The position numbers and the translations under genes were made by a program. The notes below the pieces were generated by a model. It made no database searches, had not been told where the DNA came from, and was given only the letters and a program-made list of their open reading frames with translations. From assembly GCF_963583255.1 (NCBI RefSeq), contig NC_084819.1, positions 13,050,471 through 13,114,470 of the forward strand: a stretch of 64,000 nucleotides of DNA. Direction: 5' to 3'. Positions 1 through 9,385 of this stretch are shown piece after piece (within the stretch, counting starts at the first letter, position 1; every line of letters starts with the position of its first letter). The stretch comes from Pyrus communis. Its lineage: Eukaryota > Streptophyta > Magnoliopsida > Rosales > Rosaceae.

Positions 1-3000
1 CTCCAATTTGGCTGCTCATATTTCGAAAACCTGTTTGTTATCAAAATTATATTTCCAATTTTATTTGCTGAGCAGAAGTTTTATAGAGAATTAATTGAGA
101 AAGTGAAAAGGTTCTGAGGATTTGATGAGATGCATACCTCTAAACTTGTGAGTCACGTTTGTGCCATCCAAAATCCGAATCCGAGAATCAGCAGACGTGA
201 CAAGCATTTCAGTTGGGTTTATCGGTGAAAACTGTTTCCATTGAAAATAAGAGAGGACGTAAGAAGCACTTCAGATGGATTTTATGTGCGCAAGCAAACT
301 GTACAACTAGAGAGTCGAGAGATTTCTACATTACCTGGAAACCTGTAATCTTTTTGGCTTGATTCTTCTTCTTGTTTTGAATATCAATCTGACTATGCTG
401 ACTTAATTTACAATCTGGATTTCAAAACAAGACGAGCTTTATCAATTATCATAGACTGTCTGAATTCGCATTGCCTACGAAAAAGAAACTAGAAGAGCAA
501 CTCATACCTTCTGCGTTGTACATGCGACAATTTCCTTTGTGTGAACCAATGATGCAAGCCTAGAGTTTTGAAACAGATTTGAAGCAAGATTAATCCAAAT
601 AGTGACGAAATTTTACACGAAACATGCAAAAAGAAGAACATCTAAAAAGAAAAGAAATAGTACACAATAGAGTTGTACCTGGCCATCTGGGGTATAGGAA
701 GCAGCAGTGACCATTTCATAAAGATCAGTCCAGTCCACGACTTGCCTAACAGCTACGTTCCACAATCGAATCTTTGCATCGAGTGAGCCGCTGATAAAGT
801 AATTGTCATCCAAAGGATTGAATTGTATGCAAGTCACTGCAAGACCAGTAACCCGAGTCAAAACTCAAGAAACTATACAAGGAACAACATGATACAATGC
901 TTCTATGTGTGTGTATTGGTAGTGATTTTCACACTCCCGTTTTTCTCCATCTTCATTCCCCTTTCTTTTACATCCCTTGATCCTCCTTTACCTTTATTCA
1001 ATAGAGGCTATAAAAACATGGAGAAGAACGAGGAACAAAATGGGAGAGCGGAAATCACTACCTGTGTGTATTTTGCATGCTTTCAGACAACAAATACAAA
1101 CAAAAGGTAAGCATTGTTTTACATAATATATGCATATCTTACCGTAATCATTGTGGGCAAACAACTTTAAACAAGTCTTGGTCTCCAAGTCCCATAACCT
1201 AACAGTTTTGTCCATTGAAGATGAAAGCAATAGCTGCAAATTGATTAAGTTATATCAGCCTAAATTAGCCCAACCTTAAATTAATCAATTGAAGAAAAGA
1301 ACATTTAGAAAGGAGCTGACCTGATCTCTGGACCAGGACAGGTCCAGAACAGCATCCAAATGACCTTCAAAAGAGCAAAATGGTTTCTCCGAAAATGAAA
1401 ACACTGTTTCGGGCACATGCACATATTCTGGGATTGGATTGCTCTTTCTAGTAGACCCACCCTTTCCCTTCTTCTTCTTCTCCTTCTCGGATGGCCCAAC
1501 CGCAGCTTGATCAGACATTGATGGCGAACGATCAGGGGTGGAGGACCCGAGAGAGTGATGAAGCGGGGTCGAATTCCCATCCAATGACATAATCTCACAC
1601 TCTTGCACTTCCCACACATGAATAACCCGATCCTCTCCTGCACTCGCAAGAAACCTTGCATCTAAGCTAAACTTAATAGCCCAAATTGACCCCTCGTGAG
1701 CTTGAATCTCTTGACACAAATGTAATGCCGATAACTCCTTGTAATGCTTCCCTGTCTGCCTAACTTTGACCCATTCCGATGAAGCCGACGAAGAAGAACT
1801 CGAGTTCTTGGCGGATTTCTGCTCCGGCGGTGGTGTCAGCGGCGGCGTCGTGTTTTCCCTCTCTTTCTCCCCAATCAACACACTCACAGCGGTCCCCACG
1901 CCTCGTATGCTGTTCTTCAACAGAGCAACCCCTCTTCTCTTGCTCATCCTCAGGCTCTTCGAAACAAACGAATTCGCCCCTGCACCGAGCTTCCTTTCGT
2001 CGCCGCTCCCTTCGCTGGAAACGCTCTGTCTTCGCATAACCTCTTTCACCACTGGCGAGTACCCGACACATTTCTCGAACTCGTCCATCGTCAATTGCTT
2101 CCCCGTTTGGAGATCGCTGAGTCGATTCCAGCACCCGTCCTGATCGTACTCGTTCACGATGAACTCAGTCCCCGTGTCCAGATTCTTAATCAAGAAGAAG
2201 GCTCCGAACCGGTTGTTCGAGAAGACCGACGACAATCCACCGCCCGTCCGAACCGATCGGCTCTTGGGAGTAGCGTCTCCGACTTCGTTCGGGGACGCTC
2301 TAACCGATTCGGTGTACGGACATATTCTCGAGCGAGTTGCGGCTATGGCGGAGCAAGTCCTCGTAAGCCGTTGCTTCGAGATTGTTCCGATTATCTCTTC
2401 CTTCCTTTGTTTATCTACCGAGAAAGCTTCAATGTCGCCCTCCGACCTCGAACGGACGAGCACCACCGGCAATGGATCATGATCAGGCTCCGGCTCCGAC
2501 TCTGGCTCTGTCTCCGATACCGGCTGATCCGACGATACTTGTGCTTTTTCTTTGGCCCGAGTGATTGACCGGGGGATTGGAACGACGCCGTTTGTGAGTT
2601 TGTTGGAAACGAGGCGTTTAATGCTGGTTAGTTGTTTGAAGCTGACGAGGTCTTTTCCAGGTCCTTGGGCTAACCCCATGCCCTGCAATAATCGTTTCCG
2701 CCGCTCAGTGATAGACCCGGGCGCCTCCATCCAGATGTTGTAATCCGGCGTCATTGGAGCCGCGGAAGTAGACGGTGGCTCCATCGGAGCGGCTGCGGTG
2801 GAGGCGCGAAAATCGACATCGTTTCGAACAGAGGAGACACATGAGGCGAATGAAATGCGACTGTCGTCGAAATCCTCATCTTCGGAGGAGGATGCTGATG
2901 AAATTGAGGTTCCACCATAAAACCAATTGGCAATATGGGGAGTAGCCCAAGACCATATAAGCACATAGCAAACCTTGTCCCTCACCAATGTGGGACAACT

Positions 3001-3480
3001 CTCAACACGCCCCCGCACGTGTGGCGGATTTTCAAGCCTACACGTGGACAACAACTGGGTGACGTGGAGCGCGTGTGGCCGTTTGGCTTCACACGAGGAC
3101 AACCCGCTCTGATACCATGATGAAATTGAGGTTCCACCATAAAACCAATTGGCAATATGGGGAGTAGCCCAAGACCATATAAGCACATAGCAAACCTTGT
3201 CCCTCACCAATGTGGGACAACTCTCTTTGCTATGTGCTTATATGGTCTTGGGCTACTCCCCATATTGCCAATTGGCAATATGGGGAGTAGCCCAAGACCA
3301 TATAAGCACATAGCAAACCTTGTCCCTCACCAATGTGGGACAACTCTCAACAGATGCCTCGAGGTCGAGAGGAACGACGGAGGAGGCGCGTTCCTTTGAC
3401 TCGAAAAAGCGGTCGTCGTCATCGTCGTCCCGGAGGCCGTCCCAGTTCATCGTCAACGTCTTTTTCCGCTCCATCTTCAT
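1..3480 (-). CDS. WD40-repeat protein (WDR44-like), 3' part beyond the window, first exon split by a TRIM element
   Basis: Probable cytoplasmic WD40 scaffold of the plant WDR44-like type. Exons read on the minus strand: 3480-1321 (containing the TRIM at 2896-3352), 1233-1143, 836-679, 559-508, 414-335, 231-138 and 30 to the edge; all junctions are GT-AG and stay in frame. The N-terminal half is acidic and Ser-rich. WD repeats follow: HEGSIWAIKF...VIHVWEV, GHLDAVLDLSW...KTVRLWDLE, HNDYVTCIQF...KIRLWNV, then more divergent ones (SHKGNCRMYN, SADSRIRILDG). The start at 3480 gives MKMERKKTLTMNWDG; the TRIM enters after about 42 codons. The insertion plus target duplication is 462 bp, so the frame is kept, but a stop lies at 3253-3255 inside the element. 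The first in-frame ATG after it is at 2784, which would give an N-terminally shortened protein. Gene identity is firm; function of this allele is doubtful. Confidence 0.85.
2896..3352 (-). mobile_element. TRIM (miniature LTR retrotransposon) inserted in the WD40 first exon
   Basis: Flanked by a perfect 5-bp target duplication, gatgc at 2891-2895 and 3353-3357. On the plus strand the first LTR is 2896-3007 (112 bp, ends TG...CA). The internal region of about 110 bp is 3008-3117, and the second LTR is 3118-3352. Read on the minus strand, the segment next to the LTR (3117-3106) is TGGTATCAGAGC, the standard primer-binding site matching initiator Met-tRNA. The LTR start TGTTGAGAGTTGTCCCACAT is typical of plant TRIMs. 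No protein is encoded. The second LTR is 235 bp long because it contains an inverted extra copy of part of itself. Confidence 0.93.
3226..3317. repeat. Perfect 46-bp-arm palindrome inside the TRIM LTR
   Basis: Arms 3226-3271 and 3272-3317 are exact inverted copies of the LTR segment with the sequence tttgctatgtgctta...ccaa, with no spacer at the centre (ccaattgg). It enlarges one LTR from 112 to 235 bp and supplies the in-frame stop that ends the upstream WD40 reading frame. A fold-back or template-switch event during reverse transcription is the likely origin (inference). Confidence 0.95.
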
Positions 3481-3633
3481 GGTGCATTAGGCAAATACTG
3501 CGCAATCGAATAGGAAAAATGGTAATTTTGTTGCGGTTGATGATGAAATTACAAAGAGAAATTGGGAATTTTTTGGGAATTTTCTGCGCGAGAAAGATTG
3601 AGAAAGTGGAAGAGAGAAAAAAGAGGGAGTTTG

Positions 3634-3885
3634 GTGGTTGATTACCGTTATTGAGGAAAATAGAAACAGTCAAGGGAGGGAAGAAAGAAGACGCTTTAAT
3701 TAATTAATTAATTAATTGATTAATTAAATTAATTAGTGGATTCCTTTATCTCTTCTCTACTAATTAACAAAACATTCATTAACCCCCTTTACTAATTAAC
3801 AAAATACTCATTATCAATCAAAATCCTATAAAATTAATTAACAAAACACTCGTTATCAACCAAAATCCTATGAAATTACCAGTTT
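3634..3885. repeat. WD40 upstream region, copy 1 of a 250-bp direct duplication
   Basis: The segment from gtggttgattaccgttattg through attaattaattaattgatt to gaaattaccagttt lies directly upstream of the WD40 first exon, so it probably holds its 5'UTR and proximal promoter. It recurs at 4476-4722 with few differences. It contains an ATTA-rich stretch (about 3700-3735) and repeated aacaaaacactc units. Confidence 0.9.
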
Positions 3886-4427
3886 AACCCTCTAATTAAA
3901 ACAGAATATTAATAAGAAATATGGGGTAGAAATGTAATTTTACACAATCAAAATTTTTTTTTTTTCAAAACCTCATTTACATGTAATCATAATATATCTC
4001 GAATTAAAAAATAATAAAAAATAAAAACTTCCCACTACCATATTCTCTATCACTCTCTTCCTCTTTCAAAAACAAAAATAAAAAATTTTCTTTCACAGTT
4101 TGTGTGTCCATATGTTAATTTCTTTTATGATAATTAGGATTTATTATTACAATTTTTCCATGTATGTCGTGCGGGCTCTCTACGGCATCGGGCCTGCCAC
4201 TCACTTCTTGCCACGTCACTGCTTTGTAAAAATTCGTTGGTGGACTGGACTGCTGTTTAAGGAAGTTTGGAACTCTGAGATGTAAAGCCCAATGTCTCCC
4301 ATGTTTGATGTGATCCATTATTAGGACTAACAAGAGACGGTCTATCCATCAAACGAAAGGTGAAAGCTGGATTGTGAAAATTACCATCCAAAATCATGAA
4401 TATTGGTGCACTCAACTTTTTCTAGAG
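3886..4427. other. AT-rich spacer, no gene seen
   Basis: AT-rich sequence with short A and T runs. No family-like reading frame or recognised element was found. It ends at the left target duplication (tttctagag, 4419-4427) of the SINE that follows. Confidence 0.5.
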
Positions 4428-4832
4428 TGTTGTCATTTAGTACTATCGTTAAAAGATATTCTTTTTCACTTGTCTGTGGTTGATTACCATTATTGAGGAA
4501 AATAGAAACAGTCAAGGGAGGGAAGAAAGAAGACGCTTTAATTAATTAATTAATTGATTAATTAAATTAATTAGTGGATTCCTTATCTCTTCTCTACTAA
4601 TTAACAAAACATTCATTAACCCTCTTTACTAACTAACAAAACACTCATTATCAACCAAAATTCTATGAAATTAATTAACAAAACACTCATTATCAACCAA
4701 AATCCTATGAAATTACCAGTTTCATTCTTGCCAAAGGCGAATTTGAACTACATTATTGTTAGCTCATTGTGAGCTTTAGTGATTCCTCCATCCCTTAATG
4801 TAGATAATATTGTTTGTTAAAAAAAAAAAAAA
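4428..4832 (+). mobile_element. tRNA-type SINE carrying an internal copy of WD40 upstream DNA
   Basis: The left part (gtcatttagtacta...ttcacttgt) and right part (gccaaaggcgaatttgaa...gataatattgtttgttaaaa) match the complete SINE at 12196-12366. A poly(A) tail ends at 4832. Near-perfect target duplications flank the whole unit: tttctagag (4419-4427) and tttctaaag (4833-4841). The middle, including the box B region, is replaced by 247 bp (4476-4722) copied from 3634-3885. Confidence 0.75.
4476..4722. repeat. WD40 upstream region, copy 2 inside a SINE
   Basis: Direct copy of 3634-3885, starting at gtggttgattaccatt and ending at gaaattaccagttt. It has two fewer ATTA units and scattered substitutions. 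Both ends abut SINE sequence. Confidence 0.9.
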
Positions 4833-5159
4833 TTTCTAAAGCGCCAATAACAACTTCCTAAACTTATAAAAAGGAAATTCATGTGTTGTGCGTGCTTTCA
4901 TCGAATTAAAGTTCCCGTGTTTAGTGAGATTTAAAATGATATTTCCAAATTGAAAACAAAACAATAAAAATCTCGTGGATCAAGTAAGAATGTTCTTACT
5001 TTGATCTTACAATACAAAACCCTTTGTCTGCTTGGATTAATTCATCTGTAAAATAAGCAAACAGATGGCCTTTCATGAAGAAACAATAGGGAAAAGGATC
5101 CGGCGAATAAGCAAACAGATGGCCTTTCATGAAGAAACAGTAGGGAAAAAGATCCTCGT

Positions 5160-5651
5160 CGGATCCTTTTCTTGGGGATTCAGGTACCGTTTGGTACGTG
5201 GGACGGGACGGAACAGAGTGGGACAAGGCGTTCCGTCCCACGTTTGGTGCGCCTAAAACGGGTGGAACGAGTTGTTCCACGGAACAAGTTTTGGGTGAAT
5301 TTTTGTTCCACCTCACCCCCTGGAACGACTCGTTCCACATCCGTGGAACACAAAATTATAACCTCTCCGTCTCCTTCTTCTTCATCCTTGTTTCCATCCG
5401 AGGGCATCTTTGCTCCCGCTCCGTTCCGTTCCGTCCCGTCCCGTTCCGTTCCATCCCATCCCGTCTGCATACCAAACGATACCTCAGGGATCTCATGATA
5501 GTGATCGTTCATTGTACATCGTGCGATCATAAATTATTTGAAATTTAAAATTTAAAATTAAATATAAATAGTATATAATGAAAACTGACCTCAGAATGTA
5601 TAATGAACGACTACACTCATGAGATTCTTGAATCCTCAGGAAAAGATCCGG
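5160..5651. mobile_element. MITE with long terminal inverted repeats, split by a second MITE
   Basis: If 5183-5486 is removed, the left end (cggatccttttcttgggg...) reads on into gggatctcatgatagtgatc. That matches the reverse complement of the right end (...gagattcttgaatcctcagg, to 5651) over more than 50 bp. No coding capacity. Just upstream (5045-5150) is a short direct repeat, the unit gcaaacagatggcctttcat occurring twice. Confidence 0.75.
5183..5483. mobile_element. PIF/Harbinger-like MITE nested in the 5160-5651 MITE
   Basis: Terminal inverted repeats of 14 bp with one mismatch: ggtaccgtttggta at 5183-5196 and taccaaacgatacc at 5470-5483. The flanking 3-bp duplication is tca (5180-5182 and 5484-5486), fitting the TNA target rule of PIF/Harbinger elements. 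The interior is rich in gggacgga/ccgttcc motifs. Confidence 0.78.
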
Positions 5652-5810
5652 AACAATAGTACTAGATCCCACGTCTAAATATTCATATTATATTCACTAT
5701 ATATTAATCTCGTACTTACAAGTTTATAAAACTAATTTATCATGCGACATGGGACTTGGAGCATGTTTGCCTTTCTTGGGAACATAATTCAGATTTTCTT
5801 TTATGGGTGA

Positions 5811-5996
5811 GGATCCTCTCCTAATCTAAGGATGAGGATCCTCATGACCAAAGGATGTGGATAGTTGGATGAAAATCCAACGGTTATAATTATTATAACT
5901 TTAAAGGGACTCTCTATTTGTAGCCGTTGGATTTTCATCCAACGATCCACATCCCTTGGTCATGAGGATCCTCATCCTTAGATTAGGAGAGGATCC
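5811..5996. mobile_element. Hairpin MITE
   Basis: Nearly perfect inverted repeat. The left arm starts ggatcctctcctaatctaag and the right arm ends cttagattaggagaggatcc, with internal arms such as ttggatgaaaatccaac and gttggattttcatccaac. The loop is about 30 bp. A related but diverged element interrupts the PAE pseudogene at 38625-38833. Confidence 0.8.
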
Positions 5997-6021
5997 TGTC
6001 CTTCTTTTATAATATATTGTA

Positions 6022-6024
<3 letters not shown>

Positions 6025-6066
<42 letters not shown>
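6025..6066. repeat. (AT)n microsatellite
   Basis: Uninterrupted AT dinucleotides of about 42 bp just right of the hairpin MITE. Confidence 0.95.
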
Positions 6067-6070
<4 letters not shown>

Positions 6071-7515
6071 TAAAACCAAACTGTCTATTAATAGAACCTT
6101 ATTTGTCAACCAAAATTCCATGAAATTGTCGTTCGAACTCTGTAACCAAAATTGAACAAAAAAGGGCAATTTAGGAATTACATGCAACATAAATTTTTCT
6201 GTTTTTTACACCAACCTCATAGCTAGTCGTGGCAAATCAACACATTGAGTTGTTAATAGGTATCTATTAAGACTTATTTAGTTTGACTTTATCTTATAAT
6301 ATCATGATTAATCTCACATCCATATTACAGTAATCACATATTTAATTACACACGTACAACAAGTGAGCACTAGTACAGATTTAAGAGAACGCTATGAACA
6401 GTATCTTCTCCCCGTTCTCTAAACGAAGGCCTCCTAATAAATAACGATTAAAAATGTCAAAGCAAAGCTTTACCACGTACGGTCAAATGATAAGTTCAAA
6501 CCAATAAAAATATTAGAATTTAACTATAATACTTACATGTATTTAATATGATCATCACCTCAACGAGCCGTTTTTATCAAATAAGCAAGAGTGTAGAAAA
6601 TTATTAGAATAATCTATATGATAAAAAATTGATAACTATTTGAAAAATGAAAACCACCGGGTGAGGGTAAAGGTTAGACTAGCTTTCAGCAAATGTGTTA
6701 GTTTTCAACATTGTGCTTTGGTTTTTAAGCTTCGAATTGAACTCTATATTGATTTTATCCTAGAATTTGAACATATGAATACTCTTATAATTTTACATGA
6801 GCAATATTTTACACTAATTTACACTAAAAATAGTTGTTTGGATCTGAATTTTAGTTGTTTGAAACAAGACTCTAATATTCACGGCAATCCACCCCCTACC
6901 GCTTTCATGAAATTAATTACGTAAAAAAAGATAATTCTCACAATAAACTCATAGCCTATGAGTTACTACTTGTAACTGACTAAGTTACGAATTAGAAACA
7001 AGGTGTAATGTAACACTTATTTAAATTAATTAATTTTATTAATTTTGGACTTTATTTCGAATAATAAATACCATACTTATGTTTTGTCTTAAAATAGTCC
7101 CTAAAGGAAAAAACAAACGTTTGAAAAAATGAAATAAAACTCGAAATTAATATATATCAATTGAAACACAATGTGGCAATATTATATTGCAATTGCTCCT
7201 GAAAAAGAAAAAAAATCATAACATATATATATTTCATCAGTTTCATGATCTTTTATCTTTAGCAGGAGAAGAGAATAACACCTCGAGCACAAAAGAAACA
7301 TAAAATCTTTCAATGCATCTCTCTCTCTTTTCTTCTTTCTTCTTTCTTCTTTTTCCATCTTTACAACGTCTTCTTCCCTTTAACCAAGATCTAACAAAAA
7401 TTGAAGGAAAAAAAAAACGAAAAAAGATGGAGCTGAGAGATTAGAATTTTAATTAATTATGAATGATGGGTTACCATGAATAATATGGATGAACAAAACT
7501 CGAACTGCAGTTTAA
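6067..7515. other. AT-rich spacer downstream of the CDK inhibitor gene
   Basis: No gene or clear element recognised. A pyrimidine-rich stretch (7316-7357, tctctctcttttcttc-like) lies close to the 3' end of the minus-strand CDK inhibitor gene and may be part of its 3' flank. Confidence 0.4.
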
Positions 7516-8058
7516 CTAATCACTCTGATCGTCTGGCTTTCTTGATTTTGGCGCGCCCATCCGAGGCGAGGGAAAAGTTGACCAAAATATCATATCCAGT
7601 TGTGCTGTTGTAAACTGAACCTTTCTGCGAGCGGGCGGCGGCGGAGGCGACGGCGACCGCGACGACATTTTTCTCTTTAGAAAGCGTTTGGGTTTGCCCG
7701 GAGCAGGCGGGCATTCTGTCATCGGCGGGATTTTGTGCTCCAGGGACGTCGGCGTTTTGAACCCGTCGTCGTCGTCATCCACGACGTCCTTGTCGTTCGT
7801 CGATGATTCATCTTCCATCGGGGACGGCGGCGTCTTGCGGTCTTGTTTTGCCGGGGTGTTAATGTGATCTGGTGTAATGTTCTGGGACTGCTCTGGTTCT
7901 TGTTTCTTGGGCTGTTCTTGTTGTTGACGATCATGAGGCGCATCATCGTGATCCGACGGCTTGGATTGAAACTCCGACATGGGTGTCTCGCTCCGGTCTT
8001 GTTTGTGTGAATTTGAGACGTTGAGGACGGAGATCCGGTCGACTAGGTTCGACTCCAT
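7516..8058 (-). CDS. SIAMESE-related cyclin-dependent kinase inhibitor
   Basis: Single-exon gene of 180 residues. SIM/SMR proteins are plant-specific nuclear inhibitors of CDK-cyclin complexes that promote endoreduplication or cell-cycle arrest. The diagnostic motifs are present: DGFKTPTSLEHKIP at about residues 98-111, ECPPAPGKPK at 115-124, a basic FLKRK stretch (nuclear targeting likely), and a C-terminal FTTAQLDMIF segment at the place of the family's final motif. The N-terminal half is hydrophilic and Gln/Asp-rich (low complexity). The ATG at 8058 gives MESNLVDRI; the frame is open slightly further upstream but without another ATG. The length is greater than many family members (often 80-150 residues). 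The lack of introns is normal. The exact paralogue is not assigned. Confidence 0.88.
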   Translation of the reverse strand: MESNLVDRISVLNVSNSHKQDRSETPMSEFQSKPSDHDDAPHDRQQQEQPKKQEPEQSQNITPDHINTPAKQDRKTPPSPMEDESSTNDKDVVDDDDDGFKTPTSLEHKIPPMTECPPAPGKPKRFLKRKMSSRSPSPPPPPARRKVQFTTAQLDMIFWSTFPSPRMGAPKSRKPDDQSD

Positions 8059-8484
8059 GAACGACGAATGCAAGAGGAAGACGGAAAGAAGATATTGGAA
8101 TTAATGGCGGGTGCAAGAAGAAGACGAATGCAAGAAGAGGACGGAAATTTAGAATATACAGGATGTATTGATCGATATAGATAATCTGATCGAGTGATCG
8201 AATTCACAATGTTTTGGTATTTTCCCTATTCCTGATTGGATTGGGTTTTAGGGATTTCCGTGAGAGCTTGCTTATTTGTCTATGTGAACTTTTTGAGGTA
8301 GAGAAAAGAAGGGAAACGGTTTTAACTATATAAGATTGAGTTTCCGAGTCTTTTTAGAAGATAAAGAGTTTTTTTTTTTTTTTTTTTTTTAATGTAACCG
8401 GAACAACGAGGGGAGAGGGATAGAGTTTGTGTCCATTGGATCCTACACCAAAAGCGAGAGGGATTGAAATTGTAACTCTTACAC

Positions 8485-9385
8485 TAATAAATCGATGAGT
8501 TTTTATCATTAGATATCCTTGAAATAAAAAATCAATGCATGAAGTCCTTGAAAATACAGTTTTGTCAAAAATTCTATTATATGATGATGCTAGACATATA
8601 TGGGTCCCATAAGATTTATGGGTTTTTATCATGAATAGTTTCTGAAATTGAAAATCGATAAATGTAGTCACCTTAAATAGGTGTTGCAAATCAATATGGT
8701 TAGTCTGTCACAGTTCTGTCAAAATTTTTGTTAGATGCCGATGTGGATTTAATAATTTAATAATTAATTGAAAAAGTTGTCAAAATGCCTTTTTGCGCAA
8801 TGGGATTATCTCGTGGTAGAGCTCGCCGTTCTCCGCGTTACCAAGATTACCAGGGAGTGCCCAATAAGCTCTCCAAGATTAAGGTTGCGAGGATGTTGAT
8901 CGCTCAAATGTTAACAGTGATGTCACATAAGTCGCCTACAATCCAAGCCGTCATCAAAGGTGGTCTTGATCCTGGTCCAATTTGGTGAACAGTGTTGAAA
9001 AGTGTAAAGATAGGTGTCTTGAGAATTTTTTTTTGTTTTCATAGAAGGGCAGGCGAAGGGCGAAGGCTACCATAGATAGAGGTTGAGGAGTATGGGTTGG
9101 ATCAGAGATGATTGTTGGACTGGGTTTTGAGTTGACAATTTTTAATTATTATTAAATTATACCTATTTCTAATTTATTTTTAATTTAATTAGACTTATGG
9201 AACTCATTTATGTGCTACATTAGCGCATAACAGAATTTTTGACAGAAGTGTGACGGAAGAACCACATTAATTTAACACACCTATTTTCAAGAATTACATT
9301 AATCAATTTTCAATTTTAAAGATCATCTTAATAGTACGGACCAATTTCAAAAATTATATGTGGTAAAAACCTTAAATCGATTGAA
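8485..9385. mobile_element. Fold-back (long-arm inverted repeat) element carrying a ribosomal protein fragment
   Basis: Left arm sequence (gagtttttatcattag, then at 8626 gggtttttatcatgaata, gaaattgaaaatcgataa, ctgtcaaaatttttgtta) is matched in inverted order on the right (taacagaatttttgacagaa near 9228, tgtggtaaaaacctt near 9360, atcgat at the end). The left arm is itself repeated. The centre (8819-8935) is unrelated DNA resembling an L35 coding fragment. This architecture fits a Mutator-like or fold-back element that captured gene sequence; no transposase is seen. Ends are approximate. Confidence 0.55.
8819..8935 (+). pseudogene. 60S ribosomal protein L35 (uL29) fragment, frameshifted
   Basis: From 8819 one frame reads ELAVLRVTKIT. 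After a one-base loss the next frame reads [18 protein letters not shown] and MLTVMSHK. Together these follow the central part of eukaryotic L35 (consensus ...[20 protein letters not shown]...). No intron interrupts the match, both ends are missing and the frame is broken, so this is a captured or processed relic rather than a gene. It sits in the centre of an inverted-repeat element. Confidence 0.75.

Noticed and set aside
1285..3210. A continuous 641-codon minus-strand frame taken as one protein
   Set aside because: Its first codon is TTG at 3210, inside the TRIM LTR, and the first 105 or so codons are transposon sequence. The real exon starts at 3480 and is interrupted.
8785..8988. A 67-residue plus-strand frame as a small gene
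   Set aside because: It is the second-frame half of a frameshifted L35 fragment inside an inverted-repeat element; the remaining residues on both sides are unrelated.
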